A stretch of DNA of 38,482 nt. Source: Lachnospiraceae bacterium. Lineage in GTDB: Bacteria > Bacillota > Clostridia > Lachnospirales > Lachnospiraceae. Shown here piece by piece: positions 25,687-33,437 of the stretch. Both the position numbers and the translations under genes were made by a program. The DNA is taken from positions 1-38,482 of the forward strand of contig JAAWRC010000032.1 in NCBI GenBank assembly GCA_022800815.1. Reading direction: 5' to 3'. The stretch's first letter is position 1, and the number at the start of each line of letters is the position of its first letter. The notes beneath the pieces are model-generated. The model worked only from the letters and a program-made list of their open reading frames with translations, did no database searches and was not told the DNA's origin.

Positions 25687-25695
25687 TGATATACT
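25687..25695 (+). promoter_or_regulatory. Extended -10 promoter of the GH18 gene
   Basis: TGATATACT: an extended TG followed by TATACT (25690-25695), about 63 nt before the start codon. No good -35 is present. Confidence 0.4.
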
Positions 25696-25757
25696 GAACC
25701 TTGAGAAAACAGTGGTGTTTTGACAATTGGATGCACACTGGAATACGAGGTACGGAT

Positions 25758-27647
25758 ATGACAGAGCTTCGCAGAACTTATGAGAAAAGAACCGGCCGGC
25801 CGCCGGAGGGACAGAATCTGAACCGGGAGTATGACCGGCCCCCCCGCTGGCAGGAAGGCGGCGGCAGCAGAAAGAAAAAGGGACGGAAAAGACGTTCCCG
25901 GAAAGGATTGTTTGCGGCCGTCCTGTTGTCTGCGGCCGCCCTTTTGGCCGTTTTCCTCTTATACCGGAGGTTTGGCCCGGGGACGGTCTGGGCCGATTAT
26001 GCGGAGGTTTACGGTGCGGGTGCGGAAGCGACCGTGGTCTTTGGCAACGGAGTCCGGACGGAGGGAACGGCCGTGACCAGAAACGGGAGAACGTATCTGC
26101 CGGAGGGGCTGGCGGCGGGGGCCGACGGCAAGTGGTATCACAGCGACGAGGGGCTGCTTCTTTATTCCCTGGCCAACGAGACGGTGGCCATTGCGCCTTC
26201 CTCCCATACCTATACCGTCGGGGGAAGGACGACGGATGCGGGATACGAGATCTGTTATGAAGAAAACGGGATCTTTTATATATCTGCGGATTTTATGGCG
26301 GATTTTTCCGGGATCCAGGTCACGTCCTTTCCGGCGGACGAGGCAAAGAATCTCCCGGCCAGGATATTTCTGGACGGAGGAGGAGGCCGCCGGGAACGGG
26401 CGGAAGCCTCCGGGGCGACGGCGGTCCGGGTGCTGGCGGGGAAGAAAAGCCCGATCCTCACAAAAACCAGAAAGGGAGACCGGCTTTTGATCATGGACAG
26501 CGTGGATGACTGGACCAGGGTGCGCACCGCAGACGGGTTCGTGGGTTACCTGAAAACGAAATATTTAAAAAACCGTGAGGAATATGAGTGGAGTCAGACG
26601 GGGGCGCTTCCGGAATATACCTCCGTGAGAATTCCCGGACCGGTTTGTCTCGCATGGCATCAGGTGTTCTCAGCGGAGGACAACGGAAAGCTTTCGGAGT
26701 ATCTGGAGGGGACGGACGGCCTGAACGTGCTGGCACCCACCTGGTTTTCCGTGACGGACAACCAGGGGAACATGAGCTCCCTGGCGGACAGGGCCTATGT
26801 GGAGGAAGCCCACGGACGGGGGTTCAAGGTATGGGGCCTGGTGGATGACTTTGACGTGAACGTGGATGATTTTTTGCTTCTCGCCTCCACGCAGGCCAGA
26901 AATCATTTGGTAGACGGACTCATACAGGCGGCTTCCGATTACGGCCTGGACGGAATCAACGTGGATTTTGAGAGCGTGAAGGAGGAGAGCGCCCCGCATT
27001 TTCTTCAGTTTATCCGGGAACTCTCCATTGCCTGCCGTCTGGCGGGGCTGACGCTCTCAGTTGACAACTATGCGCCGTCCGGGGGACGATCCTGGTATGA
27101 TCTGAGGGAACAGGGCCAGGTGGCGGATTACATTATTATCATGGGCTATGACGAGCATTACAAGGGGTGCTGCGCAGGGACCAACGCCTCCCTGGGATTT
27201 TCGGAGCAGGGAATTGTTTCCACTCTGGACTACGTGCCGAAGGAGAAGGTCGTCAACGCACTGCCCTTCTTCATGCGGGTGTGGCAGGAGACGCCGGAGG
27301 AACATGCGGGGGCGGACGATAAGCTCTACGATGACGGGATGTCCGTGTACGAAGGCCGGTATGCCAGGGATTCCAGGGCGGTCGGCATGGATGCGGCGAA
27401 GAGCCTGCTTTCGGAACATGGCGTGACGCCTGAATGGCAGGAGGAGCTGGGACAGTATTACGGGCAGTACGAGGCGGACGGCTCCACCTGGCGGATCTGG
27501 CTGGAGGATGCGGAGTCCATAAGGCTGAAGCTGGAAAAGGTGACCCGGCATGGCATTGCGGGAGCGGCTTTCTGGAAACTGGGACTGGAATCGGCTGACG
27601 TGTGGCCGGTGGTGGTGAAATGGAAAGAGGGGATGCCCGGATGGTGA
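25758..27647 (+). CDS. Membrane-anchored GH18-family protein with SH3-like domain
   Basis: The 629-residue protein has a basic, Pro/Gly-rich cytoplasmic N-terminus, one membrane helix (about 50-69), a region like a copper-amine-oxidase N-terminal/stalk domain (about 80-215), an SH3-like domain (about 217-275) and a C-terminal glycoside hydrolase family 18 barrel (about 290-629). The catalytic signature reads DGINVDFE with D398, D403 and general acid E405. DNYAPSG, YIIIMGYDEHYKG and the late AAFWKLGLE strand also match. The family group resembles YaaH/YdhD-type cell-wall or cortex N-acetylglucosaminidases, so peptidoglycan or a related glycan outside the membrane is the likely substrate. It overlaps the next gene by 7 nt. 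Confidence 0.85.
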   Translation: MTELRRTYEKRTGRPPEGQNLNREYDRPPRWQEGGGSRKKKGRKRRSRKGLFAAVLLSAAALLAVFLLYRRFGPGTVWADYAEVYGAGAEATVVFGNGVRTEGTAVTRNGRTYLPEGLAAGADGKWYHSDEGLLLYSLANETVAIAPSSHTYTVGGRTTDAGYEICYEENGIFYISADFMADFSGIQVTSFPADEAKNLPARIFLDGGGGRRERAEASGATAVRVLAGKKSPILTKTRKGDRLLIMDSVDDWTRVRTADGFVGYLKTKYLKNREEYEWSQTGALPEYTSVRIPGPVCLAWHQVFSAEDNGKLSEYLEGTDGLNVLAPTWFSVTDNQGNMSSLADRAYVEEAHGRGFKVWGLVDDFDVNVDDFLLLASTQARNHLVDGLIQAASDYGLDGINVDFESVKEESAPHFLQFIRELSIACRLAGLTLSVDNYAPSGGRSWYDLREQGQVADYIIIMGYDEHYKGCCAGTNASLGFSEQGIVSTLDYVPKEKVVNALPFFMRVWQETPEEHAGADDKLYDDGMSVYEGRYARDSRAVGMDAAKSLLSEHGVTPEWQEELGQYYGQYEADGSTWRIWLEDAESIRLKLEKVTRHGIAGAAFWKLGLESADVWPVVVKWKEGMPGW

Positions 27648-28408
27648 GCGTCTGGATTTTTCGGGCCGATGACGGGCGGACCGGGAAGGAACGGATTTTG
27701 GCGGCGGTCCGTCTTGCAGGACATGCCGGCGACGAGGAAAAAGTCGTGGAGGATGCGGCAGAGACCCCGGCCTGGCGGGTTGGCCGGACGGAGCGGGGAA
27801 AGCCCTATTTTCCCGAGCAGCCGGGAATTCATTTTTCCATCAGCCACAGCGGGGAGCTCTGGGTCTGCGCCCTTGGCGAAAGCCCCCTGGGGGTGGACGT
27901 ACAGAAGTGTGTGAAAAAGAGAGGGGAGAGCGACCGGGAGGCGGCTGGACGCTTTGGACGGATGGCGAGGCGGTTTTTCCATCCACGGGAGGCGGACTGG
28001 GTCGAACGGGATCCCGGCCAGCGGTTTTTTCGGATCTGGGCCGCCAAGGAGAGCTACGTAAAATATACGGGTGAGGGGATCGGGGCCGGATTTGACCTAT
28101 TTTGCACGGTGCCGCCCCCCGAAACGGAGGAACGGGAGGCTGCCGGGGCGGAGTCGCAGACGGTCCGCCGGGAGGGGTGGGACGGAAAAGTCCAAGTGCC
28201 ATTCGAGGCGGGACGGGATGCGGAACGCTGGGAGGCCGCCGGGCCGGATTGGGCCGAGGAGCACTGGAAAGCGTCCGGATCCTGGTTTTATGCCAGAAAG
28301 CTGCCGGGCGGATATGAGCTCTGCGTCTGTAGCGGACCGCAGAAAGAATTCATACAGATTCGATATTTTGATGAAATATCAGGCAACAATGGACATAAAT
28401 GCGAATAA
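27641..28408 (+). CDS. Sfp-type 4'-phosphopantetheinyl transferase
   Basis: Such enzymes load the phosphopantetheine arm of CoA onto carrier proteins. In the 255-residue product the three family motifs are visible: GKPYF (53-57) with HFSISHSG (64-71), the magnesium-binding LGVDVQ (83-88), and FFRIWAAKESYVKYTGEG (129-146), including the WxxKES catalytic core. After this comes a Glu/Arg/Gly-rich stretch (about 160-215) that looks inserted or disordered. The ATG at 27641 overlaps the GH18 gene and has GAGGGG 9 nt upstream. No carrier protein, polyketide or peptide synthase is in the window, so the client is unknown; it could also be the general Sfp of the cell. Confidence 0.82.
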   Translation: MVSVWIFRADDGRTGKERILAAVRLAGHAGDEEKVVEDAAETPAWRVGRTERGKPYFPEQPGIHFSISHSGELWVCALGESPLGVDVQKCVKKRGESDREAAGRFGRMARRFFHPREADWVERDPGQRFFRIWAAKESYVKYTGEGIGAGFDLFCTVPPPETEEREAAGAESQTVRREGWDGKVQVPFEAGRDAERWEAAGPDWAEEHWKASGSWFYARKLPGGYELCVCSGPQKEFIQIRYFDEISGNNGHKCE

Positions 28409-28504
28409 AACTGATAGATGAAATATTATTTTTTGGGTTTATACAATCCATACAATTTAAAAAAGTGGTATAGTGAGAAATTCTCTAAAACATACAAGTT
28501 AGGC

Positions 28505-28533
28505 TTGACAGCCTGATGGATTCGATGTACTAT
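28505..28533 (+). promoter_or_regulatory. Promoter of the aldolase gene
   Basis: TTGACA (28505-28510), 17 nt, TACTAT (28528-28533), 58 nt before the start codon at 28592. Confidence 0.7.
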
Positions 28534-28591
28534 GAACACATGAAGCTATCTGTTAAAGACGTGGTAAAGGAAGATTAGGAGGAAGTACACT

Positions 28592-29455
28592 ATGTTAATG
28601 AACATGGCCGATTTGCTGGCAGTTGCCAACGAGCACAATTTCGCTGTTCCCGCTTTCAACGTGAGCAGCAACATGATCCTGAAAGGCGTGATGCACACCT
28701 GCGAGGAGATGCAGGCTCCCGTGATCATCGCCATCCACCCCGACGAGCTGGAGTTTGTGGAGGACAGCTTTGTCAAGGCGGTGATCGAGGAGGCTCACAA
28801 GGCAACCGTTCCCGTATGCATCCATCTGGATCACGGTTCCAAATTCGAGCAGATCCTGCGGGCGATTCAGGACGGCTTTACCTCTGTCATGATCGACGGT
28901 GCGCATCTTTCCCTGGAGGAAAACATTGCGATCACGAAGAAGATCGTCGAGGTCGCCCACCCGGTGAACGTGTCCGTGGAAGCGGAGCTTGGCACCATCG
29001 GCACGGCTGACGATTACGGCGAGGCAGGCTCCAAGGAGATCATCTATACGGAGGTTGACGATGCGGTGCGTTTCATCAAGGAGACGGACATTGACTGCCT
29101 GGCGATCGCCATCGGTACGGCCCACGGCCTGTATCCCAAGGACAGGAAGCCGAAGCTGGCCCTGGACAGGCTGAAGGAGATCAAGGCGAGCGTGAGCATT
29201 CCTCTGGTACTGCACGGCGGTTCCGGCAACCCTGACGAGGAGATTGCGCAGTCCGTGAAGCTTGGTGTCAACAAGATCAACATCTCCAGCGACATCAAGG
29301 ACGCCTTCTATCAGGAGTGCCGCAAGGTGCTTGAGGACATGGGTCTCCGCGAGCCCATGGCGATTTATCCCAAGTGCATCGAGGCCATGAACGAGGTGGT
29401 CCGCCACAAGATCAACCTGTTCGACGATGCGGACAAGGTGAAATATTACAAATAA
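28592..29455 (+). CDS. Class II ketose-bisphosphate aldolase
   Basis: This zinc enzyme most likely splits fructose 1,6-bisphosphate or tagatose 1,6-bisphosphate into two trioses. Its 287 residues show catalytic D80 and zinc ligand H81 (HLDHG), SVEAELG (about 128-134), zinc ligands H178 (GTAHGLY) and H208 (LHGGSG), the phosphate loop GSG, and NISSDIKDAF (the NxxTD position). Length and the NMADLLAVANEHNFAVPAFN start fit FbaA/GatY/KbaY, which sequence reading alone cannot separate. It has a strong promoter and AGGAGG site and stands alone, which favours a highly expressed glycolytic role. Codon use is visibly more biased to C-ending codons than in its neighbours. Confidence 0.88.
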   Translation: MLMNMADLLAVANEHNFAVPAFNVSSNMILKGVMHTCEEMQAPVIIAIHPDELEFVEDSFVKAVIEEAHKATVPVCIHLDHGSKFEQILRAIQDGFTSVMIDGAHLSLEENIAITKKIVEVAHPVNVSVEAELGTIGTADDYGEAGSKEIIYTEVDDAVRFIKETDIDCLAIAIGTAHGLYPKDRKPKLALDRLKEIKASVSIPLVLHGGSGNPDEEIAQSVKLGVNKINISSDIKDAFYQECRKVLEDMGLREPMAIYPKCIEAMNEVVRHKINLFDDADKVKYYK

Positions 29456-29487
29456 GGCCGGAAGCGTATTTTTGCGGCAGACGGACA

Positions 29488-29530
29488 AGAGGGGCCGCCC
29501 CTGGATGAGAATCCACGGGGCGGCCCCTCT
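29488..29530 (+). terminator. Strong hairpin after the aldolase gene, no U-tract
   Basis: AGAGGGGCCGCCCC (29488-29501) pairs perfectly with GGGGCGGCCCCTCT (29517-29530); the loop can add GGAT/ATCC. No T run follows (GCGTGC), so it may protect the mRNA 3' end or terminate with factor help rather than be a classic terminator. Confidence 0.55.
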
Positions 29531-29645
29531 GCGTGCAGGTATGTGGCGGAAACGGGTCGTCATGATTTAATATGATAAAAGATTATAATTTTTTCCGTGA
29601 TTGTGGTAAAATAATGAAGAGTAGTTACAGGGAAAGGAGAAAAGG

Positions 29646-31010
29646 ATGAACACGGTATCGGAGAGATTGGACGCCATGGAGCCGGAATTGATTGCGGCGC
29701 TTAAACGCCTGGTTGCCATTCGCAGCGTGGAGAACCCCGGGGAGGGCGGGATGCCCTTCGGCCTGGGAGTGCAGAGATGTCTGGAGGAAGCTCTGCAGAT
29801 CGGACGGGAACTGGGCTTTGAGACGGTCAACATGGACAACGTGGTCGGCTGGTGCGAATACGGAAGCGGGGAGGAGATGGTGGCGGTGCTCGGACATCTG
29901 GACGTGGTGCCCGAGGCGGACGGCTGGGAGTATCCCCCCTACGGGGCGCAGGTCGTGGGAGATAAAATCGTGGGCCGGGGGACCACCGACGACAAGGGCC
30001 CCCTGGCGGCGGCCCTGTTTGCGCTGAAGGCGGTCAGGGAGGCGGGGATTCCCCTGAAACGGCGGATCCGGATTCTTTTTGGCACCAACGAGGAGTCAGG
30101 GTCCGCAGACATGAAATACTATTTGGATCACGGCGGGGAGATTCCGGTGGCGGGCTTTACGCCGGACGGGGAATATCCCTTGATCAACGGGGAGAAGGGC
30201 ATCGTCAACGAAGACTATGAACGGACCATGGCGCAGACGGGGATTTTTCGCCTGATCCGCCTGGAGGGCGGCGTTGCCGCCAACGTGACCCCGGATTTTG
30301 CCGTGGCGCAGGTGGCCGGGCCGGAGGGATATGAACCGCCGGAGGCGGAAAAAATCTGCGTGACGAAGACGGAGGGAGGTTGGAGAATTGAGGCCGGGGG
30401 CGTGTCGGCCCACGGCAGCCAGCCGGAAAAGGGAGAAAACGCCATCGGCCGGCTGGCACTTTATTTGAACCGTCTTCCCTTTGAGGGGGATGCGGCCGGG
30501 ACGCTTGCCTTTCTGGCGGAGAAGATCGGCATGGACTGTTTCGGGGCGAAGCTGGGGGCGGATCTCAGGGACGAAATTTCGGGAAATCTGAGCTTTAACC
30601 TGGGCGTCATTTCCGGGGACGAAGAGCGGGTCGGCGTGAAACTGAATTATCGGTATCCGGTGACTTTCGAGGTGACGGACTGCCAGCCGAAGGTGCAGAG
30701 GGCCTTTGAGGAGGCCGGATGGGTCCGGACGGCTCAGAGGCACATGCCAAAGCTTTATATTCCGGAGGACGCACCGTTGGTGCGGTCCCTGCTCAAGGTT
30801 TACCGGGAGGCGACGGGGGACATGTCCGCACCCAAGGTCATCGGCGGAGGCACCTACGCCAAGGAAATTCCGAACATTCTGGCCTTCGGCCCCATATTTC
30901 CAGGGGATGAGATGACGGAGCACCGTCCCAACGAGTACATTACTGTGGGGCGGCTGATGGAGAATGCAAAGATAATCGCCGGCGCCATGGTCGAGCTGGC
31001 GGCGGAGTGA
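29646..31010 (+). CDS. PepV-type M20 dipeptidase
   Basis: A di-zinc peptidase of the PepV/Sapep group that would cleave dipeptides in the cytoplasm. In 454 residues it shows H84 and D86 (VLGHLDVVPEADGWEYPPY), D115 (GRGTTDDKGP), the catalytic glutamates E149-E150 (FGTNEESGS), and the zinc His near the C-terminus in EMTEHRPNEYI. The GVSAHGSQPEKGENAI segment belongs to the lid/dimer domain. AAAGGAG precedes the ATG. It is 73 nt upstream of a dipeptide epimerase gene on the same strand, and the pair could process cell-wall dipeptides: epimerise D-Glu-containing dipeptides to L,L forms, then hydrolyse them. Confidence 0.88.
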   Translation: MNTVSERLDAMEPELIAALKRLVAIRSVENPGEGGMPFGLGVQRCLEEALQIGRELGFETVNMDNVVGWCEYGSGEEMVAVLGHLDVVPEADGWEYPPYGAQVVGDKIVGRGTTDDKGPLAAALFALKAVREAGIPLKRRIRILFGTNEESGSADMKYYLDHGGEIPVAGFTPDGEYPLINGEKGIVNEDYERTMAQTGIFRLIRLEGGVAANVTPDFAVAQVAGPEGYEPPEAEKICVTKTEGGWRIEAGGVSAHGSQPEKGENAIGRLALYLNRLPFEGDAAGTLAFLAEKIGMDCFGAKLGADLRDEISGNLSFNLGVISGDEERVGVKLNYRYPVTFEVTDCQPKVQRAFEEAGWVRTAQRHMPKLYIPEDAPLVRSLLKVYREATGDMSAPKVIGGGTYAKEIPNILAFGPIFPGDEMTEHRPNEYITVGRLMENAKIIAGAMVELAAE

Positions 31011-31083
31011 ATCAAATTGTAGGTATGAGGAAGACGGGGAAAAGGAAGATGCGGCGAGGAAAGAAAAAGAACGGAGGCAGAGC

Positions 31084-32181
31084 ATGAAGATTACAGAAAT
31101 CAGGCTGGGGAAGATCTCGGTTCCCCTTCGGGTTCCCTTTAGGACGGCCCTTCGCAGCGTGGACAGCGTGGAGGACGTGATCGTGGAACTTCACACGGAC
31201 ACGGGGGCCGTCGGTTACGGGGAGGCGCCGCCGACGGGCGCAGTCACGGGGGACACGACGGGTGCGATCATCGGGGCGGTGAAGGACCATATCGGGAGGA
31301 GCCTGATAGGCCGGGAGGTGGACGAGTTTGAGGACTTGCTGGGGACGGTGCAGTCCTGCGTCGTGAAAAACACCAGCGCCAAGGCGGCGGTGGACATGGC
31401 GCTGTGGGACCTGTACGGACAGCTTTACAAGATTCCCGTGTACAAGCTCCTCGGCGGAGCCCGAAAGCGCATCGTGACGGACATCACCATCAGCGTCAAT
31501 TCTCCGGAGGAGATGGCGAGGGATGCGAAGGACGCCCTGCGCCGGGGCTATGACTGCCTGAAGGTGAAGGTGGGGGTGAATCCGGCCCTGGACGTGGAGC
31601 GTCTGGCGGCGGTCCGTCAGGCCGTGGGGGACGGGGCGTGCATCCGCATCGACGCCAACCAGGCCTGGGGCCCCAAGGAGGCGGTGCGGATTTTAAACCG
31701 GATGCAGGAGCGGGGGCTGGCGATCGAGCTTGTGGAGCAGCCCGTTCCCGCCCATGATTTCGAGGGCTTAAAATACGTGACGGAGCACAGCTACGTCCCG
31801 GTTCTGGCGGATGAGAGCGTGTTCTCTCCGGAGGACGCCGTGAAGCTCATGACCATGAGGGCGATGGATTTCATCAATATCAAGCTGATGAAATGTGGGG
31901 GACTCTACAATGCTCTGAAGATCGCTTCCGCAGCGGAGATTTACGGCGTGGAATGCATGATCGGCTGCATGCTGGAGGCGAAGGTTTCCGTCAATGCGGC
32001 GGTGGAGCTGGCCTGTGCCAGGAAGATTATCACGAAGGTCGATCTGGACGGGCCGGTGTTATGCAGGGAGGACCCGGTCATCGGCGGAGCCTCGTTCGAC
32101 GGGAAGGCAATCACGGTCTCCGACGGGCCGGGGCTTGGAATCCGGGGTTTCGAGCCGGGGAGCCTTACCTACCTTACCTGA
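31084..32181 (+). CDS. Dipeptide epimerase (enolase superfamily)
   Basis: The 365 residues follow the L-Ala-D/L-Glu epimerase pattern. An N-terminal capping domain precedes a barrel with the acid/base KVK pair (K160, K162), magnesium ligands D190 (RIDANQAW), E218 (LVEQP) and D243 (LADES), and the second base K267 (NIKLMKCGG). The DxD-type substrate motif of this group cannot be placed with certainty, so other dipeptides are possible. Such enzymes recycle murein peptides. AACGGAGG precedes the ATG. The upstream PepV-type dipeptidase supports a dipeptide role. Confidence 0.87.
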   Translation: MKITEIRLGKISVPLRVPFRTALRSVDSVEDVIVELHTDTGAVGYGEAPPTGAVTGDTTGAIIGAVKDHIGRSLIGREVDEFEDLLGTVQSCVVKNTSAKAAVDMALWDLYGQLYKIPVYKLLGGARKRIVTDITISVNSPEEMARDAKDALRRGYDCLKVKVGVNPALDVERLAAVRQAVGDGACIRIDANQAWGPKEAVRILNRMQERGLAIELVEQPVPAHDFEGLKYVTEHSYVPVLADESVFSPEDAVKLMTMRAMDFINIKLMKCGGLYNALKIASAAEIYGVECMIGCMLEAKVSVNAAVELACARKIITKVDLDGPVLCREDPVIGGASFDGKAITVSDGPGLGIRGFEPGSLTYLT

Positions 32182-32229
32182 TTTTCACAGACCGGCAAAG
32201 GCCGGGGGAGAATCGGTCCGTTCGCTCTA

Positions 32230-32258
32230 TTGACACGGCGGGCAAATGATGATAAGAT
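32230..32258 (+). promoter_or_regulatory. Promoter of the cysteine leader-cysK-cysE operon
   Basis: TTGACA (32230-32235), 17 nt, TAAGAT (32253-32258). Transcription would begin near 32265, about 23 nt before the leader start codon. Confidence 0.7.
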
Positions 32259-32287
32259 GCATTTATAAAAGCGAGAGGAGAACGGAC

Positions 32288-32386
32288 ATGAGAAAGACTT
32301 GTTGTAAAAACCTGTGTTGTCGCCGGATGCTGCTTTACCGGATATGCTGTGTGACAGGATGTTGCAACAGGTCTTGTTGTATTTGA
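32288..32386 (+). CDS. Cys-rich leader peptide of the cysK operon
   Basis: A 32-codon ORF starts at ATG 32288, 7 nt after GAGAGGAG, and stops at TGA 32384. It codes for ten Cys in five adjacent pairs (residues 5-6, 10-11, 20-21, 25-26, 30-31); the start reads MRKTCCKNLCCRRMLL. Eight of the ten are TGT codons. Other residues are mostly Arg, Lys, Asn, Leu. It lies alone between a strong promoter and a terminator 27 nt after its stop, followed by cysK. This is the layout of an amino-acid-specific leader peptide: ribosomes short of Cys-tRNA should stall in it. A free Cys-rich metal-binding peptide is the alternative, but the RNA pairings argue for a leader. Confidence 0.82.
   Translation: MRKTCCKNLCCRRMLLYRICCVTGCCNRSCCI
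32294..32375 (+). promoter_or_regulatory. Helix that would lock the antiterminator segment (anti-antiterminator)
   Basis: AAGACTTGTTG (32294-32304), containing the first Cys-Cys codons, pairs with CAACAGGTCTT (32365-32375) over 11 positions with one G-U. It encloses 32332-32344 in its loop and crosses the antiterminator pairing, so the two exclude each other as simple secondary structures. A ribosome stalled at codons 5-6 (32300-32305) would open it. Confidence 0.6.
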
Positions 32387-32423
32387 ATATTTTGTCCATG
32401 GAATTGTTGTGTATCCGGAAAGC
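32332..32423 (+). promoter_or_regulatory. Antiterminator pairing of the cysteine leader
   Basis: GCTTTACCGGATA (32332-32344, codons 15-19 of the leader) can pair with TATCCGGAAAGC (32412-32423) with only one bulged A. The second segment is the 5' arm of the terminator, so this helix and the terminator are alternatives. Confidence 0.68.
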
Positions 32424-32448
32424 TTGCGGTATGGCTTTCCGGATTTTT
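32413..32448 (+). terminator. Attenuator terminator before cysK
   Basis: ATCCGGAAAGC (32413-32423) pairs perfectly over 11 bp with GCTTTCCGGAT (32434-32444) around a 10-nt loop; five T follow (32444-32448). It lies after the leader ORF and before the cysK ribosome binding site. Confidence 0.85.
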
Positions 32449-32494
32449 GCGTTGTTGTGAGAAAATGATCCGAAAAAGAAAGAGGGAAATGAAA

Positions 32495-33427
32495 ATGGCA
32501 GGTTATTATAAGGGAACTTTGGGACTGATCGGGAATACTCCGCTGGTCGAGATCGTAAATATGGAAAGGGAGCTGGGGCTTGGGGCGACGGTGCTGGTGA
32601 AACTGGAATATTTGAATCCGGCCGGGAGCGTGAAGGACCGGGTGGCAAAGGCGATGGTCGAGGATGCGGAGAGACGGGGATTGTTAAAGGAGGGTTCCGT
32701 GATCATCGAGCCAACCTCGGGAAACACCGGGATCGGCCTGGCGGCCATTGCGGCGGCGAAGGGCTACCGGATCATCCTGACCATGCCGGAGACCATGAGC
32801 GTGGAGAGGAGGAACATCCTGAAGGCCTATGGGGCGGAGATCGTATTGACGGAAGGCGCGAAAGGGATGAGGGGGGCCATTGAGAAGACGGAAAGGCTGG
32901 CGGAGGAGATTCCGGACGCCTTCCTTCCCGGACAGTTTGCAAATCCGGCGAACCCTGCGGCCCACAGGGCTTCGACGGGACCGGAGATCTGGAGGGACAC
33001 GGACGGAAAGGTTGATATCTTCATTGCGGGGGTTGGCACAGGCGGCACCCTCACCGGGGTTGGAGGATATTTGAAAGGGCAGAATCCGAATGTTCGCATC
33101 GTGGCCCTGGAACCCGCAGCCTCTCCGATTCTCTCGGAAGGAAGGGCGGGGGCTCACGGGATCCAGGGAATCGGTGCCGGGTTCGTCCCGGAGACTCTGG
33201 ACACTTCGGTGTACGACGAGATCTTTCTGGCGGGGACGGAAGAAGCCATTGCGGCGGCAAAGCTTCTGGCCAGAAGAGAGGGAATTCTGGTGGGAATTTC
33301 GGCGGGAGCTGTGCTCCACGGGGCCATCCAGCTGGCGAGGCGGCCGGAAAATGCGGGAAAGATAATTGTCGCCCTGCTTCCGGATTCGGGAGACCGGTAT
33401 TATTCGACCCCGCTGTTCACGGAGTAA
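32495..33427 (+). CDS. cysK: Cysteine synthase (O-acetylserine sulfhydrylase)
   Basis: It makes cysteine from O-acetylserine and sulfide with PLP. The 310-residue protein shows the N-terminal [11 protein letters not shown], the PLP lysine K47 in NPAGSVKDR, substrate loop [19 protein letters not shown], the phosphate loop GTGGTLTG and the C-terminal [12 protein letters not shown]. Start is the ATG at 32495 with AGAGGG 8 nt upstream. The reading frame is open back to the leader stop codon. cysE follows after 10 nt, giving the classical pair of serine acetyltransferase and sulfhydrylase under the leader attenuator. Confidence 0.95.
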   Translation: MAGYYKGTLGLIGNTPLVEIVNMERELGLGATVLVKLEYLNPAGSVKDRVAKAMVEDAERRGLLKEGSVIIEPTSGNTGIGLAAIAAAKGYRIILTMPETMSVERRNILKAYGAEIVLTEGAKGMRGAIEKTERLAEEIPDAFLPGQFANPANPAAHRASTGPEIWRDTDGKVDIFIAGVGTGGTLTGVGGYLKGQNPNVRIVALEPAASPILSEGRAGAHGIQGIGAGFVPETLDTSVYDEIFLAGTEEAIAAAKLLARREGILVGISAGAVLHGAIQLARRPENAGKIIVALLPDSGDRYYSTPLFTE

Positions 33428-33437
33428 GGAGGATTAT

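Noticed and set aside
25714-25735. TTTGACAATTGGATGCACACTGGA-like resemblance to the inner part of the palindromic element
   Set aside because: Only a short word is shared; there are no terminal repeats or TTGGCGCAG core nearby, so it is probably chance.
32288-32386. The Cys-rich ORF as a metallothionein-like or bacteriocin peptide
   Set aside because: No signal, processing site or export genes are present, and the ORF sits exactly between promoter and attenuator of a cysteine operon with its bases used in RNA pairing.
32265-32494. A T-box riboswitch in front of cysK
   Set aside because: No T-box consensus (TGGNACCGCG-like) or specifier stem is seen; the leader ORF and three short helices explain the region better.
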